Assembly: GCA_019113165.1 (NCBI GenBank)
Contig: DXHV01000077.1
Location: 46,777-110,776 of the forward strand
Direction of reading: 5' to 3'
Length of the DNA stretch: 64,000 nt
Source: Candidatus Desulfovibrio intestinipullorum
Lineage (GTDB): Bacteria > Desulfobacterota > Desulfovibrionia > Desulfovibrionales > Desulfovibrionaceae
Numbering within the stretch: position 1 is the first letter of the stretch; every line of letters starts with the position of its first letter. This document shows, one piece after another, positions 10,581 to 19,884 of this stretch. The translations under genes were made by a program, and so were the position numbers. Under the pieces are notes generated by a model. It worked only from the letters and a program-made list of their open reading frames with translations, did no database searches and had not been told where the DNA came from.

Positions 10581-12137
10581 CTAATTCTTCTTTTGTGTCT
10601 TGTAGCGTGCAGTCAGTATCAAGCCTTCCTTGACGATACACCAGCACAGGATGGCTGTCAGAATCATCATCAGCACCCCGCCGAAGACGAACATGCCTCG
10701 CAGGGCTGAAATGCCGCACAGGGTGATGACAGCCAGGGCAACACCACCCATGTTGCCACCCCACAGGACCTTCAGGAATTTGGGTGCTTCTTCCTCTGCC
10801 GAAATGCCACGGGTGGAAATGGTTGCCAGAACAGAACTCATGGGATCCACCAGGGTGACAAAGGATATCAGGGTGACAACAATAAAGAAGGCTATGAGAA
10901 TGCCGCTGAAGGGGAAACGCTGCAAGATGCCTATGACCGTGGACTCAAGGCCCTGTGTCTGCACAAAGGTCCAGACATCGACTATATCCTTCCACTGGTA
11001 ATAGATGGCAAGGCTTCCGAAGGTATTGATCCACAGGAAAACGAACATGGAAGGAGCAAGGATATTCATAAGCAGGAACTGACGCACCGTGCGCCCCTTG
11101 CCAAGCCGTGCCAGGTACAGGCCGATGGGCGGTCCATAGGCAAAAAAGGCCCCCATATAGACAATGAGCCAGGAGTCCGCCCATCTGTCCTTCAGAAATT
11201 CCGTGCTGACAAGTGTGCTGTGACGGATAAAGTTCGTGAGCATGTAGCCGAAGGACTCTGTCCCCATATTCAGGATGAACAGGGTAGGTCCGCAGAAAAA
11301 CACGTAGAACATCAGGATAAAGAACATTCTTGTGTTCTGTGCGGCCAGAAAGTTCATGCCTTTTTTCAGACCGGTTGTGGAGGAAGTGACAAAGAAGACT
11401 GTGGAGACGACTGCCACACAGGCGTTCATGGCAAAGGTGCGCTCCAGGCCGGTCAGATAGGACAGACAGCTGGAGACCATCATGATGAGCGCACCGATGC
11501 TGCTTATGACGGTACAGCAGATGGAGAAGAGACAGGAGGCGTGAATGATGGTGCGGAACAGGGGACGATTCCTGGCGGGGAGACAGGGGGCAAGCCCGCT
11601 CATGATGGAGAGCGGCATTTTTTCATTGAAGGCCATGAGGGCAAAGGCAACACCGCATATGGCGTAAATGCAGTACTGGGCAATGCTCCAGTGCATGGCT
11701 GACTGCGAGATGGCAAAGAGGGCCGCTTCGTGACTCTGAGGCTCAATACCGAGGTTCGTCGGAGGCTTCATGAGGTGGTAGATAGGCTCACCGATACCCC
11801 AGAACAGGATACCTATGCCTATGCCGGAACACAGGGAGATGGCGAACCATCTGAAGAAGGTAAAATCCGGTTTTGCATCAGGTCCGCCAATGCGGATGTC
11901 TCCTATGGGAGAGCAGATGATGCCGAAGGTGAAAAGCATGACCAGGAAGGCAACAAAGACCGAGGCCCAGCCCAGCTTGTCCACAATCTGGGCCTGCAGG
12001 GTATCCATGAAGTTGATGAAGCCTTCGGGAAACACCAGAGAACTGATGATGAAAGCAAAAACCGAACAAAATCCGATGAGAAAGGGGATGGTATCGAGAC
12101 TTTTGGACCTGGGAGGCAAGTGTAAGTTCTTTTCCAT
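10581..12137 (-). CDS. BCCT family transporter
   Basis: FFRWFAISLCSGIGIGILFWGIGEPIYHLMKPP, AMHWSIAQYCIYAICGVAFALMAFN: BCCT core motif; about 12 TM segments. Confidence 0.93.
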   Translation of the reverse strand: MEKNLHLPPRSKSLDTIPFLIGFCSVFAFIISSLVFPEGFINFMDTLQAQIVDKLGWASVFVAFLVMLFTFGIICSPIGDIRIGGPDAKPDFTFFRWFAISLCSGIGIGILFWGIGEPIYHLMKPPTNLGIEPQSHEAALFAISQSAMHWSIAQYCIYAICGVAFALMAFNEKMPLSIMSGLAPCLPARNRPLFRTIIHASCLFSICCTVISSIGALIMMVSSCLSYLTGLERTFAMNACVAVVSTVFFVTSSTTGLKKGMNFLAAQNTRMFFILMFYVFFCGPTLFILNMGTESFGYMLTNFIRHSTLVSTEFLKDRWADSWLIVYMGAFFAYGPPIGLYLARLGKGRTVRQFLLMNILAPSMFVFLWINTFGSLAIYYQWKDIVDVWTFVQTQGLESTVIGILQRFPFSGILIAFFIVVTLISFVTLVDPMSSVLATISTRGISAEEEAPKFLKVLWGGNMGGVALAVITLCGISALRGMFVFGGVLMMILTAILCWCIVKEGLILTARYKTQKKN

Positions 12138-12413
12138 GACGGGCTCGCTTTTCTTGGTGTATGAGCAATGAGCCGTGAGGATAGCCCGGCAAAACCTCCA
12201 AAAAACAGAGAAGTGCGAACAGATTACGAGAGAGGAGGGGAGTGTCTTCTTGTACAGCCAGTCTCCTGAAGCGTGGAGGCTGCCATCAGCAGAAAGACAG
12301 AATTTGGAATGAGGAGTGGAATGGAGTACGTATGGGGAATTATCGCACAGAATTTTGGGGACTTACCGAAAATATATATCTATGCAGGGGCTCGGCGCAG
12401 GAGGGTGCCTGAT

Positions 12414-12450
12414 ACATGTCCAGGATGCAAGGAAGACATCCTGGACATGT
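12414..12450. repeat. Perfect 14-bp inverted repeat (9-nt loop) between ridA and BCCT genes
   Basis: ACATGTCCAGGATG (12414-12427) / CATCCTGGACATGT (12437-12450). Confidence 0.9.
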
Positions 12451-12506
12451 ACGAGGTGTTTTTCCGGAGAGAAGATGCATGAGGAAGGGATACTGGACCA
12501 GGGAAG

Positions 12507-12884
12507 TTATTCCTTGTAGCAGACGGCGTCCATTTCGAGCAGGCAGCCGTGGGCAATATTGCTCACTTCCACGCAGACTCTGGCCGGACGGTGTGTCCCC
12601 ATGAAGTTGGCGTAGACTTCATTGAAGGCATCGAAGTCATCCAGGTTGGTGATGAAGACCGTGGTCTTGGCGATGTCGGTAATGGCAAGGCCGGCTTCAT
12701 CCAGGACAGCCTTGAGGTTGGCCAGAGTCTGGACAGCCTGTTCCTTCATGTTTGTGCCAATGACTTCGCCCGTCACGGGATGGAAGGGCACCTGGCCGCA
12801 CAGATAGTAGGTGGAACCGGCCTGGACGCAGTGGGAGTAGGGGCCGACAGAGGCACAGGCTTTGGAAGCATGGATGAACTTCAT
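12507..12884 (-). CDS. RidA family enamine/imine deaminase
   Basis: MKFIHASKACASVGPYSHCVQAGSTYYLCGQVPFHPVTGEVIG...HRPARVCVEVSNIAHGCLLEMDAVCYKE. Confidence 0.92.
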   Translation of the reverse strand: MKFIHASKACASVGPYSHCVQAGSTYYLCGQVPFHPVTGEVIGTNMKEQAVQTLANLKAVLDEAGLAITDIAKTTVFITNLDDFDAFNEVYANFMGTHRPARVCVEVSNIAHGCLLEMDAVCYKE

Positions 12885-12927
12885 GGAATACTCCTTGAAA
12901 AGAGAGACGCTTTCACGTGTATGTCTT

Positions 12928-12957
12928 GGGACACCCGGTCATGGTGCCGGGTGTCCC
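12928..12957. repeat. Perfect 11-bp inverted repeat between FAD oxidoreductase and ridA
   Basis: GGGACACCCGG (12928-12938) / CCGGGTGTCCC (12947-12957); no T tract. Confidence 0.85.
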
Positions 12958-13051
12958 GGCAAAAACAGGAATCGGTACGTCTGAGGAAAGAAAAGACAAG
13001 GACGCAGGAATGTTTTTCTTTGTTCCCAGGAACTCTGGTTGGGACGGACCG

Positions 13052-14374
13052 CTAGATTTCTGTCTTTGCGTTGAATTCTTCCCACATGAGACGCACGGTG
13101 GCACCGATGGTGACCAGGGGTTCCGGCGGCAGATGGCTGGGGGTAGCAATACGGCGCAGGAAGCGAAGTTCCTCACTGTCTATGCCATTGATCCATTCGG
13201 CAACATAATGGCCCATCAGGCAGGTCTTGGCTACGCCGGCGCCTTCGCCACTTGCAGAAGCGTACACGCTGGGATGCTTCTGCACCATGAGCGGGCGGAA
13301 GTTCATGGTCATGTTGATCATGCCGCCATAGATGAATTCGAAGTTGACGTGCTTGATTTCGGGGAAGCGGTTTTCAAAGGCCCTGCGCAGCTTGGGAATG
13401 GCGCGGCGGATACGCTGGAAGGACGTGGTGCGGTGGGTGCCGTAGCTGAAGCCGTTGCGGACAAAGATGCGGTTGTCGCGGGTGAAGCGCACGGTTGTAC
13501 CGGCAGGATGACCGGCTGTGCAGCCCCAGGGCTTCACATCCTTGAAGTAGATCATTTCGTCGTCATTGAGCTGACGGGTGAAGGCTCCGTAGGAGAGCAC
13601 GGGGCAGAAGGTATTCTTGACAATGCCAAACTCTTCAATGAAGGGGCCGCCGGTCACGACGACGCTCTTGGCAGAGAGCTGCTTGCCGTTGAGCAGGGTG
13701 ACGCGGGCACGGGCACCCTCCTCTATGCGCATGACCGGGCAGTCTTCGAAGACGTCCACGTTCTCGGGCAGCACCGTGAACAGGCCGCGCAGCACGTCGG
13801 CAGGGTTCACAAGCAGCGTGCCGGGGGTGTACAGAGCCTTCTTGTAGTAGCGGGTGCCAAGGCGCTTGGCCAGCTCTTCACCCTCGTAGATCTCGTAGTT
13901 CACATTCATGTGCTGCAGTTCTTCGGCTTCCACGTCGATGAGCTTGAAGCTCTTGGTTTCGGCACAGCAGAGATACTTGCCGCAGGGATCCCAGTCGACG
14001 GAAATGCCGGAGTCTTCAATGGCCTTCTTCATGCGCCCAATGATGTAGGTATTGAGCTTGTAGTACATGAAGTTGTCGTCGAAGGTGGAATTGCCCTGGT
14101 CGCCAAAGTTGTGCGGCACGTCGATGATGAAGCCGGCATTCTTGCCACTGTCGCCGTTGCCGATTTTGATGGCTTCGAAGACGGCAATGCGGGCATCGGG
14201 CTGCAGTTCGGCCAGACGGCTTGCACATCCGTAGCCGCCGTAACCGGCGCCCACAATGATGTAGTCATACTCGTTGGCAATCTTGTCATGGCTCTTGAAG
14301 AGATGATCCTTGAAGGAGGACATTTCCAGCCAGCTCTGACCTGTGGTTGTGGGGAAACGCTTGACTTCACGCAT
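13052..14374 (-). CDS. FAD-dependent oxidoreductase, DAO family (amine/amino acid)
   Basis: YDYIIVGAGYGGYGCASRLAEL (dinucleotide-binding), GNGDSGKNAGFIIDVPHN, C-terminal FRPLMVQKHPSVYASASGEGAGVAKTCLMGHYVAEWI. Confidence 0.88.
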   Translation of the reverse strand: MREVKRFPTTTGQSWLEMSSFKDHLFKSHDKIANEYDYIIVGAGYGGYGCASRLAELQPDARIAVFEAIKIGNGDSGKNAGFIIDVPHNFGDQGNSTFDDNFMYYKLNTYIIGRMKKAIEDSGISVDWDPCGKYLCCAETKSFKLIDVEAEELQHMNVNYEIYEGEELAKRLGTRYYKKALYTPGTLLVNPADVLRGLFTVLPENVDVFEDCPVMRIEEGARARVTLLNGKQLSAKSVVVTGGPFIEEFGIVKNTFCPVLSYGAFTRQLNDDEMIYFKDVKPWGCTAGHPAGTTVRFTRDNRIFVRNGFSYGTHRTTSFQRIRRAIPKLRRAFENRFPEIKHVNFEFIYGGMINMTMNFRPLMVQKHPSVYASASGEGAGVAKTCLMGHYVAEWINGIDSEELRFLRRIATPSHLPPEPLVTIGATVRLMWEEFNAKTEI

Positions 14375-14398
14375 ATCAGTACCTGCCTTTGATATAAT

Positions 14399-14417
14399 AT
14401 ACGTAGTATCTACGTAT
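14399..14417. promoter_or_regulatory. 19-bp palindrome upstream of FAD oxidoreductase (candidate operator)
   Basis: ATACGTAG-TAT-CTACGTAT, perfect 8-bp arms, 24 bp upstream of the annotated start. Confidence 0.6.
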
Positions 14418-14602
14418 TGTGAAATTATTTTATATTAAATAGTGGTATTTCTCTGTGTGAAATACTGAACAGTTTCTTTGTATTTTTAATTTGAGAGTGC
14501 ATCCTGACTGATAATTCGGCTTAAGACAAACATTCTCTCTGGCCTCTTGTGTGGTTTGTTGACTTTGTTATCCGCAAGTTACACTCTCATATTTTGCATG
14601 TA

Positions 14603-16753
14603 TCAGTTGTGACGCAGGACAATGCGAGCGTCGGCAATGGCAAGACCCTTTTCCCATGCAAAGACAGGATTGAGGTCCACCTCTGCAATGTCGGAGAGTT
14701 CGCTCACCATGTAGGAAACCGTGCACACGGCCTGGGCCAAGGCATCAAGGTCGCAGGGCCTGGCGCCACGTGCTCCCTGGAGCAGGGGCAGCCCCTTGAT
14801 TTCGCGAATCATTCTCTGGCAGGCAGGGAGGTTGACCGGAGCAACGCGGAAGGACACGTCCTTGAGAACTTCCACGAAGATGCCGCCGAGGCCAAACATC
14901 ACTGTCGGACCGAAGGTGGTGTCATGGCTGGAGCCAATGATGCATTCCACGCCGGACTTGAGCATGGGGGTGAGCATGACGCCGAAGATGTCGGCTGTGC
15001 TCTTGTAGTTGCGACCATTGCTGACCAGACGGTCATAGGCCTCGCGAGCAGCCTGGGCAGAATCGATGTTCAGGGCGACGCCGCCGGCATCTGTCTTGTG
15101 CAGGATGTCGGGAGAGACAATCTTCATGACTGCCTTGCCGCCAATCTTTTCCCAGAGGGCTGCTGCCTCATCGGCAGAGGTGGCAAGATAGTGGTCGGGC
15201 AGAGGCATGCCGTAGGCTTTCAGAATCTCGCGGGCTTCGGTCTCGACGAGATTGACGCGGCCCTGGGCACGAACATTGGCGAAGATGGCCTGGGCCTTTT
15301 CAAGGCGGTCTGCAGGCAGGGCAGGAGCCTGGGAATCCATTTCTTCCCTGAGGATGCTGCGTCTTGTGCTGTATTCGACGAGCATGCCCATGGTGCGGAC
15401 GGCTTCGTCAATGGCGCCGAAAACAGGCACGCCGTTTTCGCTCAGGTACTTGAGACATTCAGGCTGCTGGGCCTGGTAGATGGAGTGCATGACAACGGGC
15501 TTGCTGCTCTTGTTCACGCGGGCGGCCATGCTCCTGGCAACGTCCATTTCCAGAACACGGAATTCCTCGGACAGGTCGGCGTAGCCACCATAGAGACCGA
15601 CGATGACAACGCCGTCCACATCGGGGTCATTGAGCAGGATGTCCAGGCAGCGATCGAAGACCCACATGTCGCCTTCGGGCGTACCGGCCAGGTCCACGGG
15701 ATTCTTGATGGGGCAGTGCGGCTTGAGGACAGCGCGCAGCTTTTCCTGAGTGGCGTCGCTCAGCACGGGCGCTTCGAGACCGTAGGTTTCGCAGAAGTCC
15801 GTGGCCATGACGCCGTGGCCTCCACCGTCGGTGAGAATGGCAATGCGCTTGCCAGTGGCAGGCTTGCACTTGGAGAAGGCTTCGGCGGCATCAAGGAGGT
15901 CGTTGGGCGTGTTAACGCGGACAACGCCGGCCTGGGCCAGGGCGGCATCAAAGATTTTTTCACTGCCGGCCAGGGAGCCTGTATGAGAGGCTGCGGCACG
16001 GGCACCGGCGGCGCTGCGGCCGATCTTGATGGCAACGATGGGACGCTGCAGGGAGGTTCTGCGGGCTGCTTCAAGGAATTTGCGGCCATCTTCTTCATTT
16101 TCGACACGCAGGCCTTCCATGTACAGAAGCAGAACCTTGGTGTGGGTGTCGTTTTCTATGTAGCGAACGAAGTCATTGAAGCGGAGATCCATCTGGTTGC
16201 CGATGGTTGCCCAGCAGCTGTAGCCCAGGTTGCGCTTTTTGGCATTGAAGTTGATGTCGATGCCGAAGTTGCCGCTCTGCAGGACCAGGCTCATGGGACC
16301 GGGAGCAAGGTCGATGATGCTGGCGTTGAGGCTGACAGCGGAGCTGTACATGCCCATGCAGTTGGGACCCATGATGCGCATGTTGCCGCGGCGGGCAATC
16401 TCGAGCATCTTGCGTTCGATTTCCTTGCCTTCCTCGCCTGTTTCACCAAAGCCCGTGGAGACGACAATGCCTGTCTTGACGCCTTTTTCCACGCACTGTT
16501 CGATGATGGGAAGAATGTATTTGGGAGCAATGGCGATGATGGCCAGATCCACCTCTCCGGGAACGGAGAGAATGTCGGGATAGGTCGGATAGCCAAGAAT
16601 TTGTCCGCCAGAGCGGGAAACCAGAAAGATGTCACCCTGGAACTTGTTGTCTATCAGACTTTTGGCAGTCCAGTAGCCGTACTTCTTTGTATCGGAAGAA
16701 GCACCGATAAGTGCAACGCTTTTGGGCTGGAAAAGGGGAAGAAGGTCGGACAT
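14603..16753 (-). CDS. Acyl-CoA synthetase, ADP-forming (fused alpha-beta)
   Basis: LLPLFQPKSVALIGASSDTKKYGYW; GPNCMGMY; ILTDGGGHGVMATDFCE; C-terminal ATP-grasp GKAVMKIVSPDILHKTDAGGVALNI. ATG at 16753. Confidence 0.92.
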   Translation of the reverse strand: MSDLLPLFQPKSVALIGASSDTKKYGYWTAKSLIDNKFQGDIFLVSRSGGQILGYPTYPDILSVPGEVDLAIIAIAPKYILPIIEQCVEKGVKTGIVVSTGFGETGEEGKEIERKMLEIARRGNMRIMGPNCMGMYSSAVSLNASIIDLAPGPMSLVLQSGNFGIDINFNAKKRNLGYSCWATIGNQMDLRFNDFVRYIENDTHTKVLLLYMEGLRVENEEDGRKFLEAARRTSLQRPIVAIKIGRSAAGARAAASHTGSLAGSEKIFDAALAQAGVVRVNTPNDLLDAAEAFSKCKPATGKRIAILTDGGGHGVMATDFCETYGLEAPVLSDATQEKLRAVLKPHCPIKNPVDLAGTPEGDMWVFDRCLDILLNDPDVDGVVIVGLYGGYADLSEEFRVLEMDVARSMAARVNKSSKPVVMHSIYQAQQPECLKYLSENGVPVFGAIDEAVRTMGMLVEYSTRRSILREEMDSQAPALPADRLEKAQAIFANVRAQGRVNLVETEAREILKAYGMPLPDHYLATSADEAAALWEKIGGKAVMKIVSPDILHKTDAGGVALNIDSAQAAREAYDRLVSNGRNYKSTADIFGVMLTPMLKSGVECIIGSSHDTTFGPTVMFGLGGIFVEVLKDVSFRVAPVNLPACQRMIREIKGLPLLQGARGARPCDLDALAQAVCTVSYMVSELSDIAEVDLNPVFAWEKGLAIADARIVLRHN

Positions 16754-16810
16754 GGATCTCTCCGTTTGAGGGGTCTGGCGGATTTTGTGCAAAATCCGCC
16801 AGAAGGCAGG

Positions 16811-17026
16811 TTAGTTTTCCACAACAACGCCAATGGCTATGTCAGGGCACACAATGCCGCAGATGTTGCAGCGTATACACTTGTCGGGCTGAACCCGCTC
16901 AACATAGTTGTATCCCTGGCCATTAATCTCGGTTCCTATGGCAAGGACCTGTTTGGGACAGGCATCGACGCACAGTCCACAGGATTTGCAGCGGCGGGTA
17001 TCAATGACATGGGTCTTCTTGCTCAT
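16811..17026 (-). CDS. 2-oxoacid:ferredoxin oxidoreductase delta/ferredoxin subunit
   Basis: CKSCGLCVDACPKQVL...CIRCNICGIVCPDIAI: two 4Fe-4S motifs; operon context. Confidence 0.92.
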   Translation of the reverse strand: MSKKTHVIDTRRCKSCGLCVDACPKQVLAIGTEINGQGYNYVERVQPDKCIRCNICGIVCPDIAIGVVVEN

Positions 17027-17028
17027 GG

Positions 17029-17574
17029 TTATTCCCCCTTGCCTGCTTCAAAACCGGCATTGAAGGCCTTGAGATTCATTTCCAGCAGCTCGGGCTTTTT
17101 CTTGCCCATGGTTTCCTCAAGCACAGCGGCAATGGTCTCGTACTTGAGGAGGCCTGTTTTGGCCAGAACGGCACCGAGCATGACCATGTTGACACTGCGT
17201 ACGGAACCAGCCTGCACGGCCATTTCCGAGGCGGGGATCATCAGCTGGGTAAATCCCTCTGCAGTTTCAGGTTCTTCCACCAGAGAAGAGTTGGTGAACA
17301 GAATGCCGCCAGGGGCAACTCCGTGGAAGCACTGATGGTAGATGGATTTGCTCAGGGCCACGGCAATATTGGCGTCGTTCTCGACAAGAGGGCTGCCAAT
17401 GGGCTCGTCGGCCACGATGATATTGGCCGTGGAATCGCCGCCACGCTGCTCAATGCCATAGGTCTGTGTCATGACGACCTTCAGATTTTCCTTCATGGCA
17501 CCCTGACACACGAGCTTGGCCATCAGTGCTGAACCCTGCCCGCCCGAACCAGAAAACATACATTTGACCAACAT
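17029..17574 (-). CDS. 2-oxoacid:ferredoxin oxidoreductase gamma subunit
   Basis: KCMFSGSGGQGSALMAKLVCQGAM...TQTYGIEQRGGDSTANIIVADEPIGSP. Confidence 0.93.
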   Translation of the reverse strand: MLVKCMFSGSGGQGSALMAKLVCQGAMKENLKVVMTQTYGIEQRGGDSTANIIVADEPIGSPLVENDANIAVALSKSIYHQCFHGVAPGGILFTNSSLVEEPETAEGFTQLMIPASEMAVQAGSVRSVNMVMLGAVLAKTGLLKYETIAAVLEETMGKKKPELLEMNLKAFNAGFEAGKGE

Positions 17575-17580
17575 GTGTGC

Positions 17581-18327
17581 TTACTCCATTTCGTTTTTGA
17601 AAACCTGGGGCTTGAAATAGGTGATCATTTTTTCGTTACACCACTTGTAGGCGTCCCTGACGCTCATTTTCAAACCTGTGGGGCAGGGAACGATAACTTC
17701 CACAAAGGAGTATCCGAGACCCTTGACTTGGCATTCAAAGGCTTTCTTGATGCTCTTCTTGGCACTCATGATGTGCTTGGCCGTCGCCACGGTTTCCCTG
17801 GCAAGATATTTGACACCGGGCATTTCGCGCATCATTTCGGGAACCAGCAGGGGGTAGCCCTGCCAGGTGACGTCACGGCCCTTCACTGTGGTGGCAGTGA
17901 TCTGGCCAGCCAGTGTGGTCGGAGACATCTGACCACCAGTCATGCCGAAGACCGTATTGTTGACCATGATGGTTGTGATAGGCAGGCCCTTGTTGGCAGC
18001 GTGCAGAAGATCGCCCAGACCGATGGCGCAGGTGTCGCCGTCACCGGCATAGGTGAACACGATATTGTCGGGACGGCAGAGCTTGTAGCCGATGGCAAAG
18101 GACGGAGAACGTCCGTGAGTGGCCTCAATGGCATCGATGTCCATGTAGTGATGGGAAAAGCCGCCACAACCGATGCCGACGATGGCGATGGCCCGTTCAC
18201 GGATGCCCAGTTCTTCAATGGCTTCAGCGACAAGGCGAGTCACAACGCCGTGTCCGCACCCCGGACAGTAACTGGTCAGTTTGTCCAGGTTCAGGGTCTT
18301 GCCGTATTTTGCGCTGAGATTCTGCAT
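17581..18327 (-). CDS. 2-oxoacid:ferredoxin oxidoreductase beta (TPP-binding) subunit
   Basis: YCPGCGHGVVTRLVAEAI...THGRSPSFAIGYKLCRPDNIVFTYAGDGDTCAIGLGDLLHAANKGLPITTIMVNNTVFGMTGGQMSPTT. Confidence 0.94.
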   Translation of the reverse strand: MQNLSAKYGKTLNLDKLTSYCPGCGHGVVTRLVAEAIEELGIRERAIAIVGIGCGGFSHHYMDIDAIEATHGRSPSFAIGYKLCRPDNIVFTYAGDGDTCAIGLGDLLHAANKGLPITTIMVNNTVFGMTGGQMSPTTLAGQITATTVKGRDVTWQGYPLLVPEMMREMPGVKYLARETVATAKHIMSAKKSIKKAFECQVKGLGYSFVEVIVPCPTGLKMSVRDAYKWCNEKMITYFKPQVFKNEME

Positions 18328-18331
18328 GAGA

Positions 18332-19402
18332 TTACTCCCCTAAGAGACGGTTCACTTCAGCGGTCATTTCCGCAAGGGTGTACATGGGCATGTCGCCACC
18401 GGTCTTGCCGAAGAAGTGCACGGGCACGCGGCCGTTCACAGCGAGACGCACATCATCAACCATCTGGCCCAAATTCATTTCCACGACGAGAATCTTCTTG
18501 ACGCTGGCAGGAAGTGTTTCAAAGGCCTTTTCAGGGAAGGGCCACAGGGTGATGGGACGGATGCTGCCCACTTTCTTCCCCTGGGCACGGAGATTCTTCA
18601 CAAGGTCCTTGCACATGCGGCCATGAATGCCAAAGGCAACGACGATGAGTTCCGCATCTTCAGTGGAGTTTTCCTGCCACTTCTGTTCATTGGCCTTGAT
18701 AAGGGCGTATTTCGCACGCAGCTTCTCGTTCATCCTGTAGCCGTCTTCATGCGAGTAGCTGCCAGTAATCAGGGCGCGCTTGGGGTGGTCGCCTGTGCCT
18801 GTATAGGCCCAGGAAGAGGTGTCGTACTCTGCGGAATAGTCGTGGTAGTCCGGAAGGTTGACCGTCTCGGTTGTCTGGGCAGTGACACCGTCCATAACAA
18901 AGAGAACGGGGGTTCTGTAGGTATAGGCCAGACGAATGCCTTCGGGAACAAGAGAAGCGATTTCCTGGCCGTCCGAGGGAGCAAGGACGGGTGTGCGGTA
19001 GTCGCCGTGGCCGCCACCGCGGGTCGCCATGTAGTAGTCGCTCTGGGCACCCAGGATGTCGCCGTCACCAGGACCGACACGCATGGAATCGATCATAAGA
19101 CAGGGCAGTTCTGCACCGGCCATGAAGGAGATGGCTTCCTGCATGAGAGTCATGCCGGGGCCGGAGCTCGAGGTCGCGCAGAGCACGCCTGTACAGGCGG
19201 CACCGGCAAGGGCGCTCGAAACGGCCAGTTCGCTTTCCATCTGCATCATCTTGCCGTCGTACTGCGGAAGAATGACAGCCATTCGCTTCATGACGTCCGT
19301 TGCGGGAGTGATAGGGTAGGCAAAATGGAATTTGACCCCACAACGTGCCAGACTTTCAGCGAAAGTCTCCGTGTTTTTCAAAAACATGGTTTGCTGAGCC
19401 AT
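18332..19402 (-). CDS. 2-oxoacid:ferredoxin oxidoreductase alpha subunit
   Basis: FHFAYPITPATDVMKRMA...MESELAVSSALAGAACTGVLCATSSSGPGMTLMQEAISFMAGAELPCL. Confidence 0.94.
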   Translation of the reverse strand: MAQQTMFLKNTETFAESLARCGVKFHFAYPITPATDVMKRMAVILPQYDGKMMQMESELAVSSALAGAACTGVLCATSSSGPGMTLMQEAISFMAGAELPCLMIDSMRVGPGDGDILGAQSDYYMATRGGGHGDYRTPVLAPSDGQEIASLVPEGIRLAYTYRTPVLFVMDGVTAQTTETVNLPDYHDYSAEYDTSSWAYTGTGDHPKRALITGSYSHEDGYRMNEKLRAKYALIKANEQKWQENSTEDAELIVVAFGIHGRMCKDLVKNLRAQGKKVGSIRPITLWPFPEKAFETLPASVKKILVVEMNLGQMVDDVRLAVNGRVPVHFFGKTGGDMPMYTLAEMTAEVNRLLGE

Positions 19403-19480
19403 AGTAACCTCAGTACAGTCTCATAATGTTGGATTATTTGACGAAATTTGAGAAAGAAACACTTTTATACAAAATCAAAC

Positions 19481-19507
19481 ATACCGTATAACGGTATTTC
19501 ATACCGT
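19481..19507. promoter_or_regulatory. Candidate operator ATACCG-TATAA-CGGTAT plus an extra ATACCGT half-site
   Basis: Palindrome 19481-19497, third half-site 19501-19507; upstream of the oxidoreductase alpha gene. Confidence 0.7.
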
Positions 19508-19820
19508 TAAATTCAGGCTATGTTACGAGAGAGTTCCTGTCAAGGTATTTTGTGGAAAAAATTATGAAAAAAAGGAAAAATTTTTAAAAAATTATAAAAT
19601 ATAATATGTTAGACATGGAAAAATTCCCCATGAGCGTATGAACTGCCAGCGCGTCACAAGCCGTCCTGAACGGTAATGGGAAATATTTTTTTTAGGTAAC
19701 TATTTGTATATATTTATAAAAATTTTAGATAAGGGAAAAACAGAAGCTGAGTCCCTAATCTCAAAAAAGCATTGACATATATCGAATTAAAGAATTAAAA
19801 CACGGATAAACTGATATTTT

Positions 19821-19837
19821 ATACCGAAATACGGTAT
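19821..19837. promoter_or_regulatory. Candidate operator ATACCG-AAATA-CGGTAT upstream of MFS gene
   Basis: Same arms and spacing as 19481-19497. Confidence 0.7.
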
Positions 19838-19884
19838 AAAAACATAAACGCAAGACCTTTCTTCCCAAACGAGGAGGCTTTGTC

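Noticed and set aside
14549-17335. 928-aa plus-strand ORF
   Set aside because: Antisense to the ADP-forming acyl-CoA synthetase and ferredoxin oxidoreductase genes; codon-bias artefact.
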